64,000 nt of DNA from Brachynemurus nebulosus. Its lineage: Eukaryota > Arthropoda > Insecta > Neuroptera > Myrmeleontidae. Positions 27,086-43,075 of this stretch are shown here, piece after piece. The stretch lies in NCBI GenBank assembly GCA_035578155.1, contig JAPWDM010000005.1, forward strand, positions 32,294,108-32,358,107. Direction: 5' to 3'. The notes beneath the pieces are model-generated. The model was not told where the DNA came from and did not search any database. It saw only the letters and a program-made list of their open reading frames with translations. The first letter of the stretch is position 1; each line of letters starts with the position of its first letter. Made by a program: the position numbers and the translations under genes.

Positions 27086-27215
27086 TTTTAGCGAATTATC
27101 GAATGGAGAAAATAGCTATTTAGAGCTACTATCAAGGTGAGACTTGAATCCGGAACTATGATGGCAATTTGTTTTGTTAGTTTTTCTAAATCTAGACATT
27201 ATATTTAGAATTTTG
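27086..27215 (+). mobile_element. Diverged family A 5' end fragment
   Basis: TTTTAGCGAATTATCGAATG, then TGAATCCGGAACTATGATGG and TTTGTTTT, follow the order of the first 130 bp of family A. No TA array or 3' end follows. Confidence 0.6.
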
Positions 27216-27732
27216 GTTACGTTATTAAGAACCCTTCGCTAATATACGCTTGTATATGAAATGTTTGTTGTAAATAGCGTGAATATGAGCAAATATTTTG
27301 CATGATAGATTTTGAAGTAGTACAGCACATAAATGTAGGTACATGTAGTATGCTAATATATAATATGTTGAATAAATAATGCAATGTTTATTATCATTCA
27401 AACTTTTAGATATTGTTAAATAAATGTTTATACCTAATATGTTTGTTATACATTTTAGCATTTTACTCTAAGCAACGTGCAGTCAAACTTTATTATAATA
27501 TGAAGAACGATGATTCTATTAGGAGTCACTGGGTATTCGGAAACGAGTTATAGGTAGTTTTTCAATAAGGGTATAGAAAGTTGTTACTCAAAATTCGTAC
27601 AGTCAGGGGTAAGATCAACCGGAAATGATTTGGCAATTCTGGGACAGGATACCAATGTTACCGGAATAAAATTCCAGCTGAAAATCTGAAAATATTTGAT
27701 CATTCTTTAAACGAAATGCACAGTTACTGTCA

Positions 27733-27860
27733 TTTTTAGTCGAATTTTCTCCGAAAAATTAGACTTATACAGTCTATACGATAAGAGCTGCGAGAGGCGA
27801 GACCAGGGGCGCTATCCGTTTTCGGACCCGTAGAACACGAATATGTAGAAAAAAAAGATG

Positions 27861-27937
<77 letters not shown>

Positions 27938-29828
27938 CCCGCAACCTTTTAATATGTGTAGGGCCCCCCTATGGAAGTTAAGAGATGAAATTTGGTAAGT
28001 GGGGCTTATTCCGATGCACAACAATACTATCAAAGTGGGGTCAAATTTTGGGCAAATTTTTTTTCGGACCCGACCTTTAAGGGGGTGGTGGGGGGCGGAA
28101 AAGCAATAAAACTTTTCCAAACCGGTTTTAAATAATGTTTCGGTCAATTATCTACAACATATCCAAAATTCAGCTTCCTAGGATGATATGGTGGGAGTAG
28201 AGGGGGGAAAAACGATTTTCGCTGGATCTAACAGGCCCCCAGCCCCCCAGAATTAACGTAGAGGGTTGAAATTTGGTGTGTTGATAAAGTTCGTACCTAG
28301 GTTGTGCTTTTTGGAGGTTTTAATATTTTACCCCCACCCCCCTCATTTTTAGGCTACAATTTCATGCATTTTCGACGTTTTCGAAGTTTGTACCACTCGC
28401 ACAGGTCACCCGAATAAACCTAGAGGGCTGAAATTTTGTATTCGGATTCAGTTAGTATCAAGGGGGTGCCTTTTGGGGGTCTCGACTTTTAACCCCTACC
28501 CCCACCGTTTTTATACCCAAAAGAACATGATTTTTCTTGTTTTTTAACAGTTTCGTTCGGGTCAAAATCTCCCCAAATAAACCTAGAGGGCTGAAATTTG
28601 GTGTACAGGTTAAGCTAATAGCCAGACACTGTTTTTTGGAGGTTTCAACTTTTAACCCTTACCCTCACGATTTTTACGCCAATATTTCCTTAATTTTTTT
28701 GCTTGTTTTCTAACACGTCTAGAGACTCCATAAGGAAACCTTAGGGGCTGAAATTTTGTACGTGTATTCAGTTAGTATCCAGCTAGTACCTTGTAGGGAG
28801 TCCGCATCACTTTTCCCCCCACTTCTCCCATTTTTACATCGGAATTGAATGCTATTGTTAAATGTGTTTTAAAAGCATTATGTTTATTCTAAATACAAGT
28901 AGGCGAATAGTAATTTTAAAAAATTTAAAAAAAAGTGAATACAATTTTTTAACAAATGAAATACATACATATTAAGTAATTTGCAAATGTTATTAAAGTC
29001 ACTGTTTATTTATTTATTTAATTATTATTTAGGAATTTTGGATTTTTATTATTTATAAAATAGAAATTTTGGATTTTTTTGGAAAGAAAAAATATCTTCA
29101 TAAAAGCCTTCCAGTTTACTATTTAAGTTCCTTTTTTAATATTTAAAAGTAAAACACAAAGGCAATTGGCGGATAAGCATGGATAGAAATGCCCTCGTAT
29201 GAATTGTGTTGGCTTTTTCCCTGTTAACTTCTATCGGCACAAAATCGAAATTTACTGAGATTCAGCCCTTAAAAACTTAAAATCTTTTTATAAAGCCCCG
29301 ATCAACCGGACACTCATTATCAGTTTTGAAACCACCAAAATTACAAATCGCTTGTGGACTTTCAATTATATTTCGCTTGTAGACACTCAATACCGAAGAA
29401 ATAATTTTTTTTTTTTATTTTTTTTATTTTTTATTTTTTATTTTTTTTTTTTTTGAAAGAAAAAATATCTTTATAAAGGCCTTCCAGTTTACTATTTAAG
29501 GTCCTTTTTTAATATTTAAAACTAAAACATAAAGGCAATTAGCGGATAAACATGGGCAGGAATGCCCTCGTACGAATTGTGTTGGTTTTTTTTCTGCTAC
29601 CTGTTTTCGGCACAAAATTGAAATTTACTGAGATACAGCCCTTAAATACTTAAAACCTTTTTTTAAAGCCTCGATCAGCCGAACACTCATCACCAGTTTT
29701 GAAACCAACAAAATGACAATTCGGTTGTAGACTTTCAATCACATTTCGCTTGTAAACATTCAATACCGAAGATGAAGGGGAAAATTCGACTACCGTGATG
29801 GGGCCCCGCTGCTCACGGCGTTTTTTTT
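27733..29828 (+). mobile_element. Helentron-like family B, copy II with duplicated 3' part
   Basis: The 5' end is at 27733 (TTTTTAGTCGAATTTTC) and (TA)n at 27865-27934 starts 132 bp inside. Tandem units resemble those of copy I. The 3' region is present twice: one copy (28873-29400) stops before its terminal hairpin at a T/A-rich junction (29402-29454). A second partial copy (29455-29828) of a slightly different subtype follows and ends in GCTCACGGCG plus T run. Confidence 0.78.
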
Positions 29829-29879
29829 AAATATTATAAAGTTACAACAGTAATGATAAAACGCAAATTTTGTTTAATT

Positions 29880-30320
29880 TTCGTAAATATGTTAGTGCAG
29901 AATTACAGTGATTTTACTACTTTTAGTACAGAATTGCTGTAACCTTACTACTTTTGCTATAGAATCATTGTAACCTTGCTATACCTCATTTCAGATACAA
30001 TTGATCATCATTTTTTGTTAAAAAACTAAATAATTCTTATATTCGAAACAAATCAATCTTCTATTCTTTTCTAAAAATAAACTGCAAATTCAAAATTTAC
30101 ATAAATGCAATAATAAAAGAGATAAAGCCAACAAAACGGGAATTATTTAAATTTAAAGTGACGAAGCATAGTTAAATTTAACTGAAATGAACCATACTTT
30201 TGGTATAGAACTGCTGTAACCTTGCTACTTTTGCTATAGAATCACTGTAATCTTACTAATTTTGCAATAGAACCGCTGTAACTTTAGTATAGAAACTTGA
30301 TATAGAAACTGATGGATGAA
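29880..30320. repeat. Irregular minisatellite
   Basis: Motifs such as TACTTTTGCTATAGAATCA, CTGTAACCTTACTACTTTTG and GTATAGAACTGCTGTAACC recur six to eight times in two clusters (29890-29985 and 30195-30305). No terminal structure was found. Confidence 0.65.
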
Positions 30321-30381
30321 ATTACTGAAAAGGTATAGGTGAAATTAACTAAACTTGGTTTGACGTCATTAAAAAAAATGC

Positions 30382-30597
30382 AAATACCTCTGTCGCAGCA
30401 TCCTGCATAACATAGCGAATTTCCGTTTATAAAAATTAGTTTTTCTCGGAAACTAGTTGACATAGAATAATAGTTTAAAGACCTTTTTTATATAATTTTT
30501 TCTCCTCTTTTAAACGGTGTTAAAAAAGGGTTTGGGACTTCCAATGTTTTGATCAAATTTCGTAAATATTGGATACTTTGTTCGAGAGTTATCGTGC

Positions 30598-30671
<74 letters not shown>

Positions 30672-31254
30672 CGTTCATAAAGTTCCGGAACAGCTCCGCA
30701 AAAGTTTCGCAAAATCTCAGTTAATATTGACTTTATCGAAAAATAACCCGCACAAAAATTTCATTAGAAGAAATAAGGAACTAGAAAATGACCTTGAACA
30801 TGACCTTGACCAACCAGTATCATATTTTTTTTTCGTTTTTATGACCTTCACACGACTTTGGGATATGAAGTATGAATATGATTTTGAACGTAGGATTTCC
30901 CGCTCTTTCCAAATCCGAGGTTAAAAATAGGGGTTTCCATTTAAAAGTTGACCTCCAGTTGACCTCCAAATTTTGGTCAAGGTCATGTTCAAGGTCAAAT
31001 TCGAGGTCGTTTTCTAGTTCCTCATTTCTTCCCATGAAACTTTTGTCCGGGTTATTTTTCGATAAAGTCAATATTAACTGAGATTTTCAGCTATTCCGGA
31101 ACTTTATGAACGCTCTGTATATATCTAAATTTTAGTGAATATTATTTTCGGTCTCTAGGGACCTCAAAACAAATTTCTGTCATAGTCTCGGACTCCAGTC
31201 GCATCATGATAGTGGCTGTAATAGCTGATTTTTCGACTCGAAAATTCACTAAAA
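30382..31254 (-). mobile_element. Helentron-like family A, complete copy with nested MITE
   Basis: On the minus strand the 5' end is TTTTAGTGAATTTTCGAG at 31254. The 3' end carries the hairpin GCAGGATGCTGC and GACAGAGGTATTT at 30382. The (TA)n array (30602-30668, resuming at 31118) is interrupted by a mariner-like MITE. Removing the MITE restores the usual A layout. Confidence 0.78.
30669..31117. mobile_element. Mariner-like MITE inserted in a (TA)n array, with TCAAGGTCA motifs
   Basis: Long imperfect inverted arms (GCGTTCATAAAGTTCCGG, TTAATATTGACTTTATCG, AAAAATAACCCG) face each other, bounded by TA at 30667-30668 and 31118-31119. Arms run about 150 bp each. Toward the centre each arm holds two exact copies of TCAAGGTCA (30789-30797 and 30801-30809 on the minus strand, 30977-30985 and 30989-30997 on the plus), with 12-bp start spacing. 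Confidence 0.8.
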
Positions 31255-34116
31255 GGGAAAAAAATTAGACATACCAAAGTTCTGTCTCTTTTCCTTTTTG
31301 TTATTTTTATATTAAAATAACAATAGTAACTTAAAAATGTACGTCTAATTCTACTTAAATTTGTTAAAGACGTTAGAACAACTTTAGTTAATTTCACCTA
31401 TACAATCGTGAGTAACAGTAGGTGTGAATAATATTTTATTTTCAGTCTTCGAAAAGATCTTTCTGTAGATACAATGGTAATAATTTAATTGATAAAGTTA
31501 ATATAATTTTCAGAATAGTAACAAAATTTGGATAGAGTTCAAATAAATTATATATTTTTAAATAAATTTTCTAATACGCATTTGTAAAATTGTAATTCTA
31601 GAATGCAAAAAACTGCCCGATAAATTTTTTCGATTCCATTACATAAATCATTATTGTCTTTCAAAGGTCACATTAAAGTTTCTGATTTTACAAAATCATT
31701 CAATGGCGGCAGGACTGATGCGGTGCGGTTATCTTTGTAATATTCTCAGTGTTTTAAGTAGGTACTCGTACCCAATTACGCAGCCATTGTAATACTATAG
31801 ATGTTTCAAACAACTTCCGGGTTATGTGCTTTTGGTTTCATCAACGATTTTAGTTATTCCTTAAATTTTTAACTGTGTCCCCCCCCCCCCTCACTCGAGA
31901 AAATTTCCCTCTTTCTGTTTAAACATCAATTTTGTTGCTCTGATGCATATTTCAAATGTTATTTAATAATTTATTTTTAATTAAAAAATAATATTTTATT
32001 ATATATTTCAATTTTGTTAAAGAAAACTTTTGTGAAAGAAAATTTTTATTAAAGAAAATCTTAAATTTTTGATAACGTGCATACATTACTGTGTTCCAGA
32101 TTTACTTTTACTTACCGTATCGACAAAATTACTACAATTAAACTTTAAAATTACGTGTCAAATAAGTTAATACCAATAAAAAAAATTATAATAGCCTATT
32201 GATATCCAAAACATTATTGGAATTCATACTTTTTGCTACTTCTACTTGTGCTCAACATTATATTGTAATTTACAATCGATATAATATCAGCCAAACATAT
32301 AGGTGTATAGGAGGCTGTATATCTGACAAAAAACGATGCCAAACGTACATATCGAGGCGACGTCGGAAACATAATAGAAAATGGGTGTTCCATGATGTTA
32401 CAAAATAAATGAATTTCCTCGCCGGTTAATACAAAATCCACATTATGTACATAGATTGTAGTGCGTATATGTATTCACTTACATAGTATTCCTGTTAGTA
32501 AATTTCAAATATAAAACCTGTCCTATTTTCCGTGCTTATTGCTCTGGTATATTTGGCCGTTGACCAATAAAAAAAGTCGCATCTGTCACGTGGATACCTA
32601 TTTAACACGACTGATAGACGATGGAGGTAATAAATGCATCGGAACCATCTAGAAAGGCAGCAAATATAAGAATTTTCATTTCAAAAATAACAATCTTCAC
32701 AATATACGCATGTTTCTCTATACACAGGATTTAATTTTATTTCAAATTATTAAAATCTTCTAGCCCCCCTTCCGCAAGGCGCTTATTTATTTGTGAATTC
32801 AAGTTCTCTACCTATACAAATATTATTACGGGTAGATACCTTTTGCCTTTATAAATTTTATTTTATATAATTTATTCTGTGTACCGTTGCCGTAAAACAA
32901 GCGTATTATTTTGATGGGACACTGATTAATTATGTTGATTGTATGTTGTTAATAACATAAAATGTTGCGAAAACTTTTAGCATATCTCCTTTCCAGTAGT
33001 TGAATGAATTAACTTAATTACATGTTTAAAAATAAATATCAAATATTATATATGTATAAAATTAGTAAAGATATAGCGACAATTTTTTATATTCTACCAT
33101 ATATACGATTTGGTTTGGGCCCTAAAATTGATTTTAGTACAGAAGAAACCCGAGAAGAGCAAACAAATGTTCCTCGTTGCAGTTCCTAGAGCTGGCTGTA
33201 TCGACACCACAATATACAACATGTAAGTAGTTTAAAACAGATAAACTCCCATCGGCAGTGACCATGATGAACCAGCAAAGTGGTGTGGACACACGTACAT
33301 ATTCAAATAAATAGTTTTCTTATATTAGCAGGGCGTGGTTTGCTCCACCGAAAGTTGTACTTTTTGGATTTATTCTGTATTTACTAGTTTGTTTAACAAA
33401 ATTCAAATAGTACACACGGTACATTTGTATGAAAGTAAATTCTGTAATATTCATACTTCTGTGTACTTGTTTTCTATAAACAAGAAATATTATTTTTGAA
33501 TGGAAAAGTTTTTTTTATTCAATAAATATAATAGAATTGAAATTATGAAAACAACAACTGTAAATCTTATAATGAATACCCACGCTTGTTTTTCATAATA
33601 TGTATAATCTAGGTCATCAAGTTTGTTTTTTATTAGCTACGGAACAAAGTAGGTATACCTTCGCCATTTCCTTACCGCTTAAGTAGTTATATTCGATTGC
33701 CGAAACATTCGAAGTTTAATTAATCATATTGTCGTGGCTTTTCGATTCATAATGACATAAGAAATACAATAAAAAAGTATACAAGGAAGACTCAATCGAA
33801 ACTACTAAAGCGATGTTGGCGAGAATGTTTGCTTTTTGTAACAAACACCGAACAACATAGGACGATTTAAAATGAGTAAGAAGTTTTACAGTCAGTGAGA
33901 TAGATATACGTCAGTGTGTAGGTACAATCTATTAGGGTCACCCTATGAGTATGTACTGTCAATAATGAATATTGTAACTTATTCTTCTTGTTTGTCAACA
34001 CAAAGTAAACGCTTACTAAGCAATGTGGATCGATCGTCAAGTGCATATAAATTTTCGCTGCACAAATATTTACTAGCTTTGTCATTAGTAGTTGCTGTTA
34101 TATTGCTAGTGGCTTA
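31255..34116. other. Intergenic DNA, no gene supported
   Basis: AT-rich, with a run of 12 C near 31880. Open frames at 32199-32408 and 33914-34165 are short and lack homology cues; the latter's last residues lie in the inverted repeat of the next element. Confidence 0.5.
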
Positions 34117-34497
34117 TACCGGAAGTCCCGTTTGGATGTATACATACGGTTTACATGTTAATTGATAACATTGAATTCCCATAAGGAAAAACTTATGTCA
34201 CAAGAGTGCTTTGAACAAACTAATAGTACTAATTTGTGTAATATTATAACTACCATTAATGTCGCTTTAACAACAATTTAATGCAGTAAAATAAAGAAAT
34301 GAATGTCACAATTTTCAACAATTCACATTTTCACATAATAAATATTTGTATTATTTTCTGTAAATTTAAAAGGCATTTTTTTATTCTCTTGAAAATAAAT
34401 CTAAAAATAATAAAAATACCAAAAAAATATTCTGTTAAAAAATAGTGTAGATAATTTGCTGGAAAAAAAATTTATAAACGAAAATTACCAAAAATAT

Positions 34498-37904
<3,407 letters not shown>

Positions 37905-38009
37905 TGTTTATGCAAAGCACTTTTGTGACATAACTTTTTCCTTATGGGAATCCAGTGTCATCAATTAACATGTAAATCGTATGTATACATCCGAATGGGA
38001 CACTTGGTA

Positions 38010-39181
38010 TAGTGTATGTAAGTTGAATCGTTTGAAACGTATCTTCAAAGAAATTCATGTATTGGTACGGCATACCTTTTTTCTGAAGTATCCGGTATAT
38101 TTTTTTTAATTTTGATAAAAAAATTGTTTTTTGATTTTTTTATTTGTCATAACCGGTGTTTTTCTTTATTTTTATGAAATAATATTTCAAAGACAAGAAA
38201 TTATATTTTCTAATTTTATCTTTCTTTTCATGTTCCGTACCAAAACTGGAAAAAGGAACAGTCATGTGTCCGTGATCTAATACAAGTGATTTTTTCTGAA
38301 ACAGTTCAACATAAAAATTTGAAGGACATTGAAATAGAGAGTTTGGTGGCCCAATTGTACATGTATTAAGTATAGAAAATTAAATTTTTGTTATTGGAGT
38401 TAATATTAGGGAGGAAATTGGGAAATGGAAAAACATTTTTTTTTTTGAAAGGTACTGTCTAGAACTGTAGGATATCAAAGAAAAGCTTACTGAAGTATGA
38501 ATTTCACAATATAAAGGCGAGCTTTTTGAAAGTTACAATAAAAAAAAATCGTTAAGAAATATGAAGAACATTAAGCATGAGATGCAGATTGAACCAAAAT
38601 TATCAAAATTGAAAAATTCTCAAGCCATCCTAAACTATGTGAGAAAGAACATTTGTCCCTAGAAAATTATCAGCAATAAAATTTGACCTACAACCACTTA
38701 CTCGTATTGTACGAAACTCTATTTTCGTAAGTACAACTTGCAGTTGACTGATTACTTTCCTTTTCATAAAATATGAAAAAAAGAACATCGCCTAAGGTTT
38801 GAAAAATATTTGGTCGAATTAAATGATTTATAACTGTTATAATGTTTTTGACGAAATGGTTTATTACGTAATTTGTCTACGAAGGTAAAAAAGGAAAAAT
38901 AAAGAGGACGGAAACGGATATTGAATAAAATCAATGTGACTGGTAGTTGACGTAACAACTTTGATTTGTAATTTTCCGAAAGGAAACACAAATGTTGTTT
39001 ATAATGTAAATGTTGTTAAATATAATTGAATTTCGACATGTTTCCGTTCATGTTGTTTTCTCTTTTTATGGAAAAACACAAATTATATTTTTTATGAGAA
39101 AATATAAAATACGGGATTTGCTTTTGATTTATTTCCAAGTAACAGTGCCCTAGGATTTGACTCTGTGTCAGAATATATATA
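38010..39181. other. No gene seen
   Basis: AT-rich DNA. Open frames on the minus strand (38764-39225) show no family features. Confidence 0.5.
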
Positions 39182-39634
39182 TACCATGTGAGTTTTTTGA
39201 GAGTTCCCATTTCTATTACAACCAAATTTTTATGATAGAAATGGTACTGGAAAAGGTTCTTTTCTTGGATGTAATGGAAATGTAACCAAGCAAAACACTA
39301 TCGATTGAAGTAGCCTCAAGTAGATATGCATATTTTTACCGCCTAACTGATAAATTAAAAAAAAATTAAAAATTAAACTTGGGTAAAAAAATTTTTTTGC
39401 TCATTTATGTTGTTAATTAATGCATTTGATCAGTTTTATCGAAAAAATAATATATAGTCTCATTTAACAATCTATAAGTTTGTATCATAGCTCGAAAACC
39501 ATAAGATCTATAAAGCTCATGACTATAGCAACCGGTTGCTCCCGTCGATATCTACAACTCTTATTTGAACAATTTTTCGATTAAATCAACGGTTTGGCTG
39601 TAATAAAAATGGCACCTCACGAAAAACTCACATA

Positions 39635-39637
<3 letters not shown>
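39182..39637. mobile_element. Possible mariner-like MITE beside a (TA)n array
   Basis: TACCATGTGAGTTTTTTG on the left is matched inverted by GAAAAACTCACATAGTA on the right, with TA at both limits. It abuts (TA)n at 39636-39702. The TIRs are short, about 16 bp. Confidence 0.5.
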
Positions 39638-39709
<72 letters not shown>

Positions 39710-39789
39710 ATGCGTTTTAACGTGCGTTTTTATGACAGTTAGTCTATAACAGACGCCACCCACATCATTATTTTTACTTTTAATACATT

Positions 39790-39996
39790 GCAAATTACAT
39801 TATGATGTGGGTGGAGGAGAAGGAAAGTGGGGTGAAAGCTAGGATTTGGTGGGTATGCTTCTGCAGCCGTCTTCTGAAGGAACTATGCCGATATTTATCT
39901 GGAATTGTGAAGGAAAACTGCAGAAAACCTTCACACGAGCATAGCCGGTCGTCGGATTCGAACCCTAGACCTACCAGCCGCAAGTGCCAGTTAGTG

Positions 39997-40006
<10 letters not shown>
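39790..40006 (-). mobile_element. tRNA-derived-looking SINE beside a (TA)n array
   Basis: On the minus strand, AGCACTAACTGGCACTTGCG is followed by GGTAGGTCTA and GGGTTCGAATCC (complement of 39954-39965), a good Pol III B box. A loose A-box-like TGGCACTTGCGG lies upstream at tRNA-like spacing. A body of about 150 bp follows. (TA)n (39998-40066) adjoins the head. No second copy exists in the window to confirm it. Confidence 0.4.
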
Positions 40007-40072
<66 letters not shown>

Positions 40073-40079
40073 ATCTTAC

Positions 40080-40789
40080 CATATAATATATAAATTATCT
40101 TACCATTTTCGAGATATTTGGAAAATTAAATTTTTACTCAAATTTTCGAAGGGCAGTTTCACCCGTTCCAACCATTCTACCGTCGCGCCGCTAAAAAAAA
40201 AATACATTTTCCCTATTTTTCGATGTTCTATACCATATCAAAAATTAAGAAAATCGGACGAGTACACCCTCGTGACATTCCTTATAAGACTAGTAACAGC
40301 AGGACACATTTACATTTAACAGGAACTTTGGCAATTAGATAAAATTCTCTGTAGAAATAAATGCAGAATATTCTCTGAACAACTAAATCTATTCTATTAC
40401 AATATCATTTTTGTCCACGGGGATTACTAACAGGGTTAGGTTTCTATCCATCCTTATTCGTATGTAAAAGACAGACAAAATAAAAAACTATAATACTGTG
40501 TGTGCAGCTTTTAAAAGCAGGATATATGCAGCTCTGTTCAAACAATAGGTACTCATGAGACGTTATAGGGAAATGTAGCAACGGTAATGAACATTGTTAT
40601 GAAATCACTAGATCACTAGAGTATTGTTACTTATATGGTAAGTACCTAGCATCATTAATTACTTCGTGCATAACTAGACAGAATTCCTTTTGGTAATTCA
40701 TTCTACTAAAAATTTATGCATAGTAATGTTTCCGTAAATACGAAATTGTTTTGTATATTGAAATAATCTTTTGTATTTGGTTTTATTAT
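40080..40789. other. No gene seen
   Basis: No recognisable exons or repeat ends. Confidence 0.5.
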
Positions 40790-41135
40790 AAAATACCCCT
40801 GTCGCAGCATCTGCATAACATAGCGAATTTCCAAATCTTGGGCACTGGCGGATCTCATCTAAGACCTGTACCTATTTAAAATAGTTTAGCTTTCTAAGAG
40901 TAAAAGAATTTTTAAAATCGGCTGGGTAATTAGTTTTGGTATTTTTGGGGACCCAAGAACCCGAACGAATTTTGTGCAGCATAGTTGTATCCATCTAAAA
41001 TAATTTAGTTCTCTAGCAGTGAGAAATTTTTTAGCATCGGTTCGATAGCATATTACTGGCGTTTTCGGATCTGCAAGATCCCGGTGGACCTCATTAAAAA
41101 ATCAGCTCGACCGTATATTCTAGGCGGACTTTATG

Positions 41136-41203
<68 letters not shown>

Positions 41204-41872
41204 AACCCGTTGTGTAGCATTCTACGCCGCATTTGCATCCGCAGGACAGTTGTGGATCTCAGATAACACAACCTGTACCTATCTAAAATAGTTTACCTCG
41301 GTAATAGTAAAAAAGTTTCAAAATCGGTCAGTTAATTTAGTTTTGACACTTTTAGGTCCTACTGACACTGTCAGACCTTACATAACGTAATCTATATGTA
41401 TCTAAAATAGCTTAGCTCCCAACAGTGAAAAAATTTTCAAAATCGGTCGGTTAGTTTATTTTTGACACTTTTGGATCCGATGGACCCTGGCAGACTTTAC
41501 ATAACGTAATCTATATTTATCTAAAATAGTTTAGCTCTGTAACAGTGAAAAAATTTTCAAAATCGATCAGGCAGTTTATTTTTGACACTTTTGGGTCCTA
41601 TGGACCCAGGCGGACCTTATATAACGTAATCGATATTTATCTAAAATAGAAAGAAAATTATAAGAATATTTTCTTCATAATTTTTTTTCCTTTTCAGCGA
41701 TGTAAAAATCGAACTGTCTTATGATAGGATCGAATGATAAAAAATGGCCAGAAAACCTACTTCTGGGCATCCGACGTGTCTGGCTAACGAACTTAGCCGA
41801 GCCAATTCAGAATCCAGTCCGCACACAAAATTTCATAAGCATTAGACGTTTCGTTCGAGAGTTATCGTGGCG

Positions 41873-41952
<80 letters not shown>

Positions 41953-42086
41953 TTTAGTGAATATCATTTTCGTATTCTAGGGACCTCAAAACACATTTCT
42001 GTTATGATCCCGGGCTTAGGTCCCGTCATGACACCTGCTGTAATAGCGTATTTCCAGTTTCACTTTTGGAAATTCGCTAAAAAAAA
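40790..42086 (-). mobile_element. Helentron-like family A, minisatellite-bearing copy G1
   Basis: On the minus strand it runs from TTTTAGCGAATTTCC (42086) to the 3' hairpin (GCAGATGCTGC) and GACAGGGGTATTT (40790). (TA)n arrays lie at 41879-41949 (137 bp from the 5' end) and 41137-41199 (about 347 bp from the 3' end). Between them are about three 120-bp units with AACAGTGAAAAAATTTTCA and ACTTTTGGGTCCTATGGACC; more degenerate units lie toward the 3' end. It is an inverted counterpart of 60836-63620. Confidence 0.82.
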
Positions 42087-42339
42087 GATACACAGCAAAA
42101 TAAAAGAGATTAGATATTCCCTTAACATTTTTATATTTAAATTTTTTTGCAGAAAATAAAAATATACACTGCCCAAGGTGTGGGATGGCACACAGTTTCC
42201 CTCACATACCCTCAATTTACCATAAATGGAATGTCACTGTAGCGACGTCGCTAGTGTTACTTCGATTGTGATGAAAAAAAATATTGAGAGTATGTAATAT
42301 ACAATTTTTGAAAGTATTTGGGGGTTAGTCTGTAATAGT

Positions 42340-43075
42340 ATGTTATGCACCAAAGGACTAAAGTGTGAGTTTTAATCCCGAGTGTGAGTTTGTTGCCAGA
42401 GGGCCTGTAAGGGCCCGAGGGCAATAAATTACACGTGGGGTAAAAAAAAACCCTTTAGTCCTGTGGTGTATATACTATTTTTTGCAATCCAAATATTTTA
42501 AAATTATAAAAATTTAAAAAAATTATTTAAATGTCATTCAAATTGTATGTTATAATATTTTATCAAGTATGCTTTTGATAACTCAATCGAATTGCACAAT
42601 ACAATATATTATTATCTTTATCTACAAGTTTGAATTTTTTATTATTTTCAATTACCTAGCAACGCTATTTAATTTAAATTAAATTTCTGTAAATTGTGCT
42701 TGCTGATTGGTTTAAAAGCGGGAGAAAAATAATTTTTTAGTCAACTGGGACTAAAAGTGCCACGTTTAGTCCCTTGGGAGTAAAAGTGGCACTTTACTCC
42801 CTATTGTGAGGGACTAAATCATGTCTTTTAGCCCCGGAATTGCAAAAAATATATTTTGCTATTATCTTATAATTTAGCCTCTAAATATTTTGAGTTACAA
42901 CAAATTTTCATGAACTGTACGACGAACTAAAAGGCATGATTTAGTCCCTCACAATAGGTAGTAAATCATGTCTTTTAGTCCCGGAATTTTAAAAAATATA
43001 TTTTGCTCTTATCTTATAATTTAGCCTCTAAATATTTTGAGTTACAAGAAATTTTCATGAACTGTATGACGAAAA
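42340..43075. repeat. Repeat M: GGACTAAA-rich inverted and tandem repeat
   Basis: GCACCAAAGGACTAAAGTG and its inverse CCCTTTAGTCCTGTGGTG bracket a GC-rich hairpin (GAGGGCCTGTAAGGGCCC). Then a unit of about 139 bp (TCATGTCTTTTAGCCCCGG ... GTTACAACAAATTTTCATG) occurs twice, at 42819-42925 and 42966-43065. This looks like a TE end, superfamily unknown. Confidence 0.6.

Noticed and set aside
33914..34165. 83-residue open frame with a hydrophobic stretch
   Set aside because: Its last part lies in the Q2 inverted repeat, no family resemblance was seen, and an overlapping antisense frame is equally long.
41084..41266. Identical short open frames at 41084-41266 and 63139-63327 (MDLIKKSARPYILGG)
   Set aside because: They lie in matching inverted parts of elements G1 and G2 and run into the TA array; shared ancestry of the element explains them.
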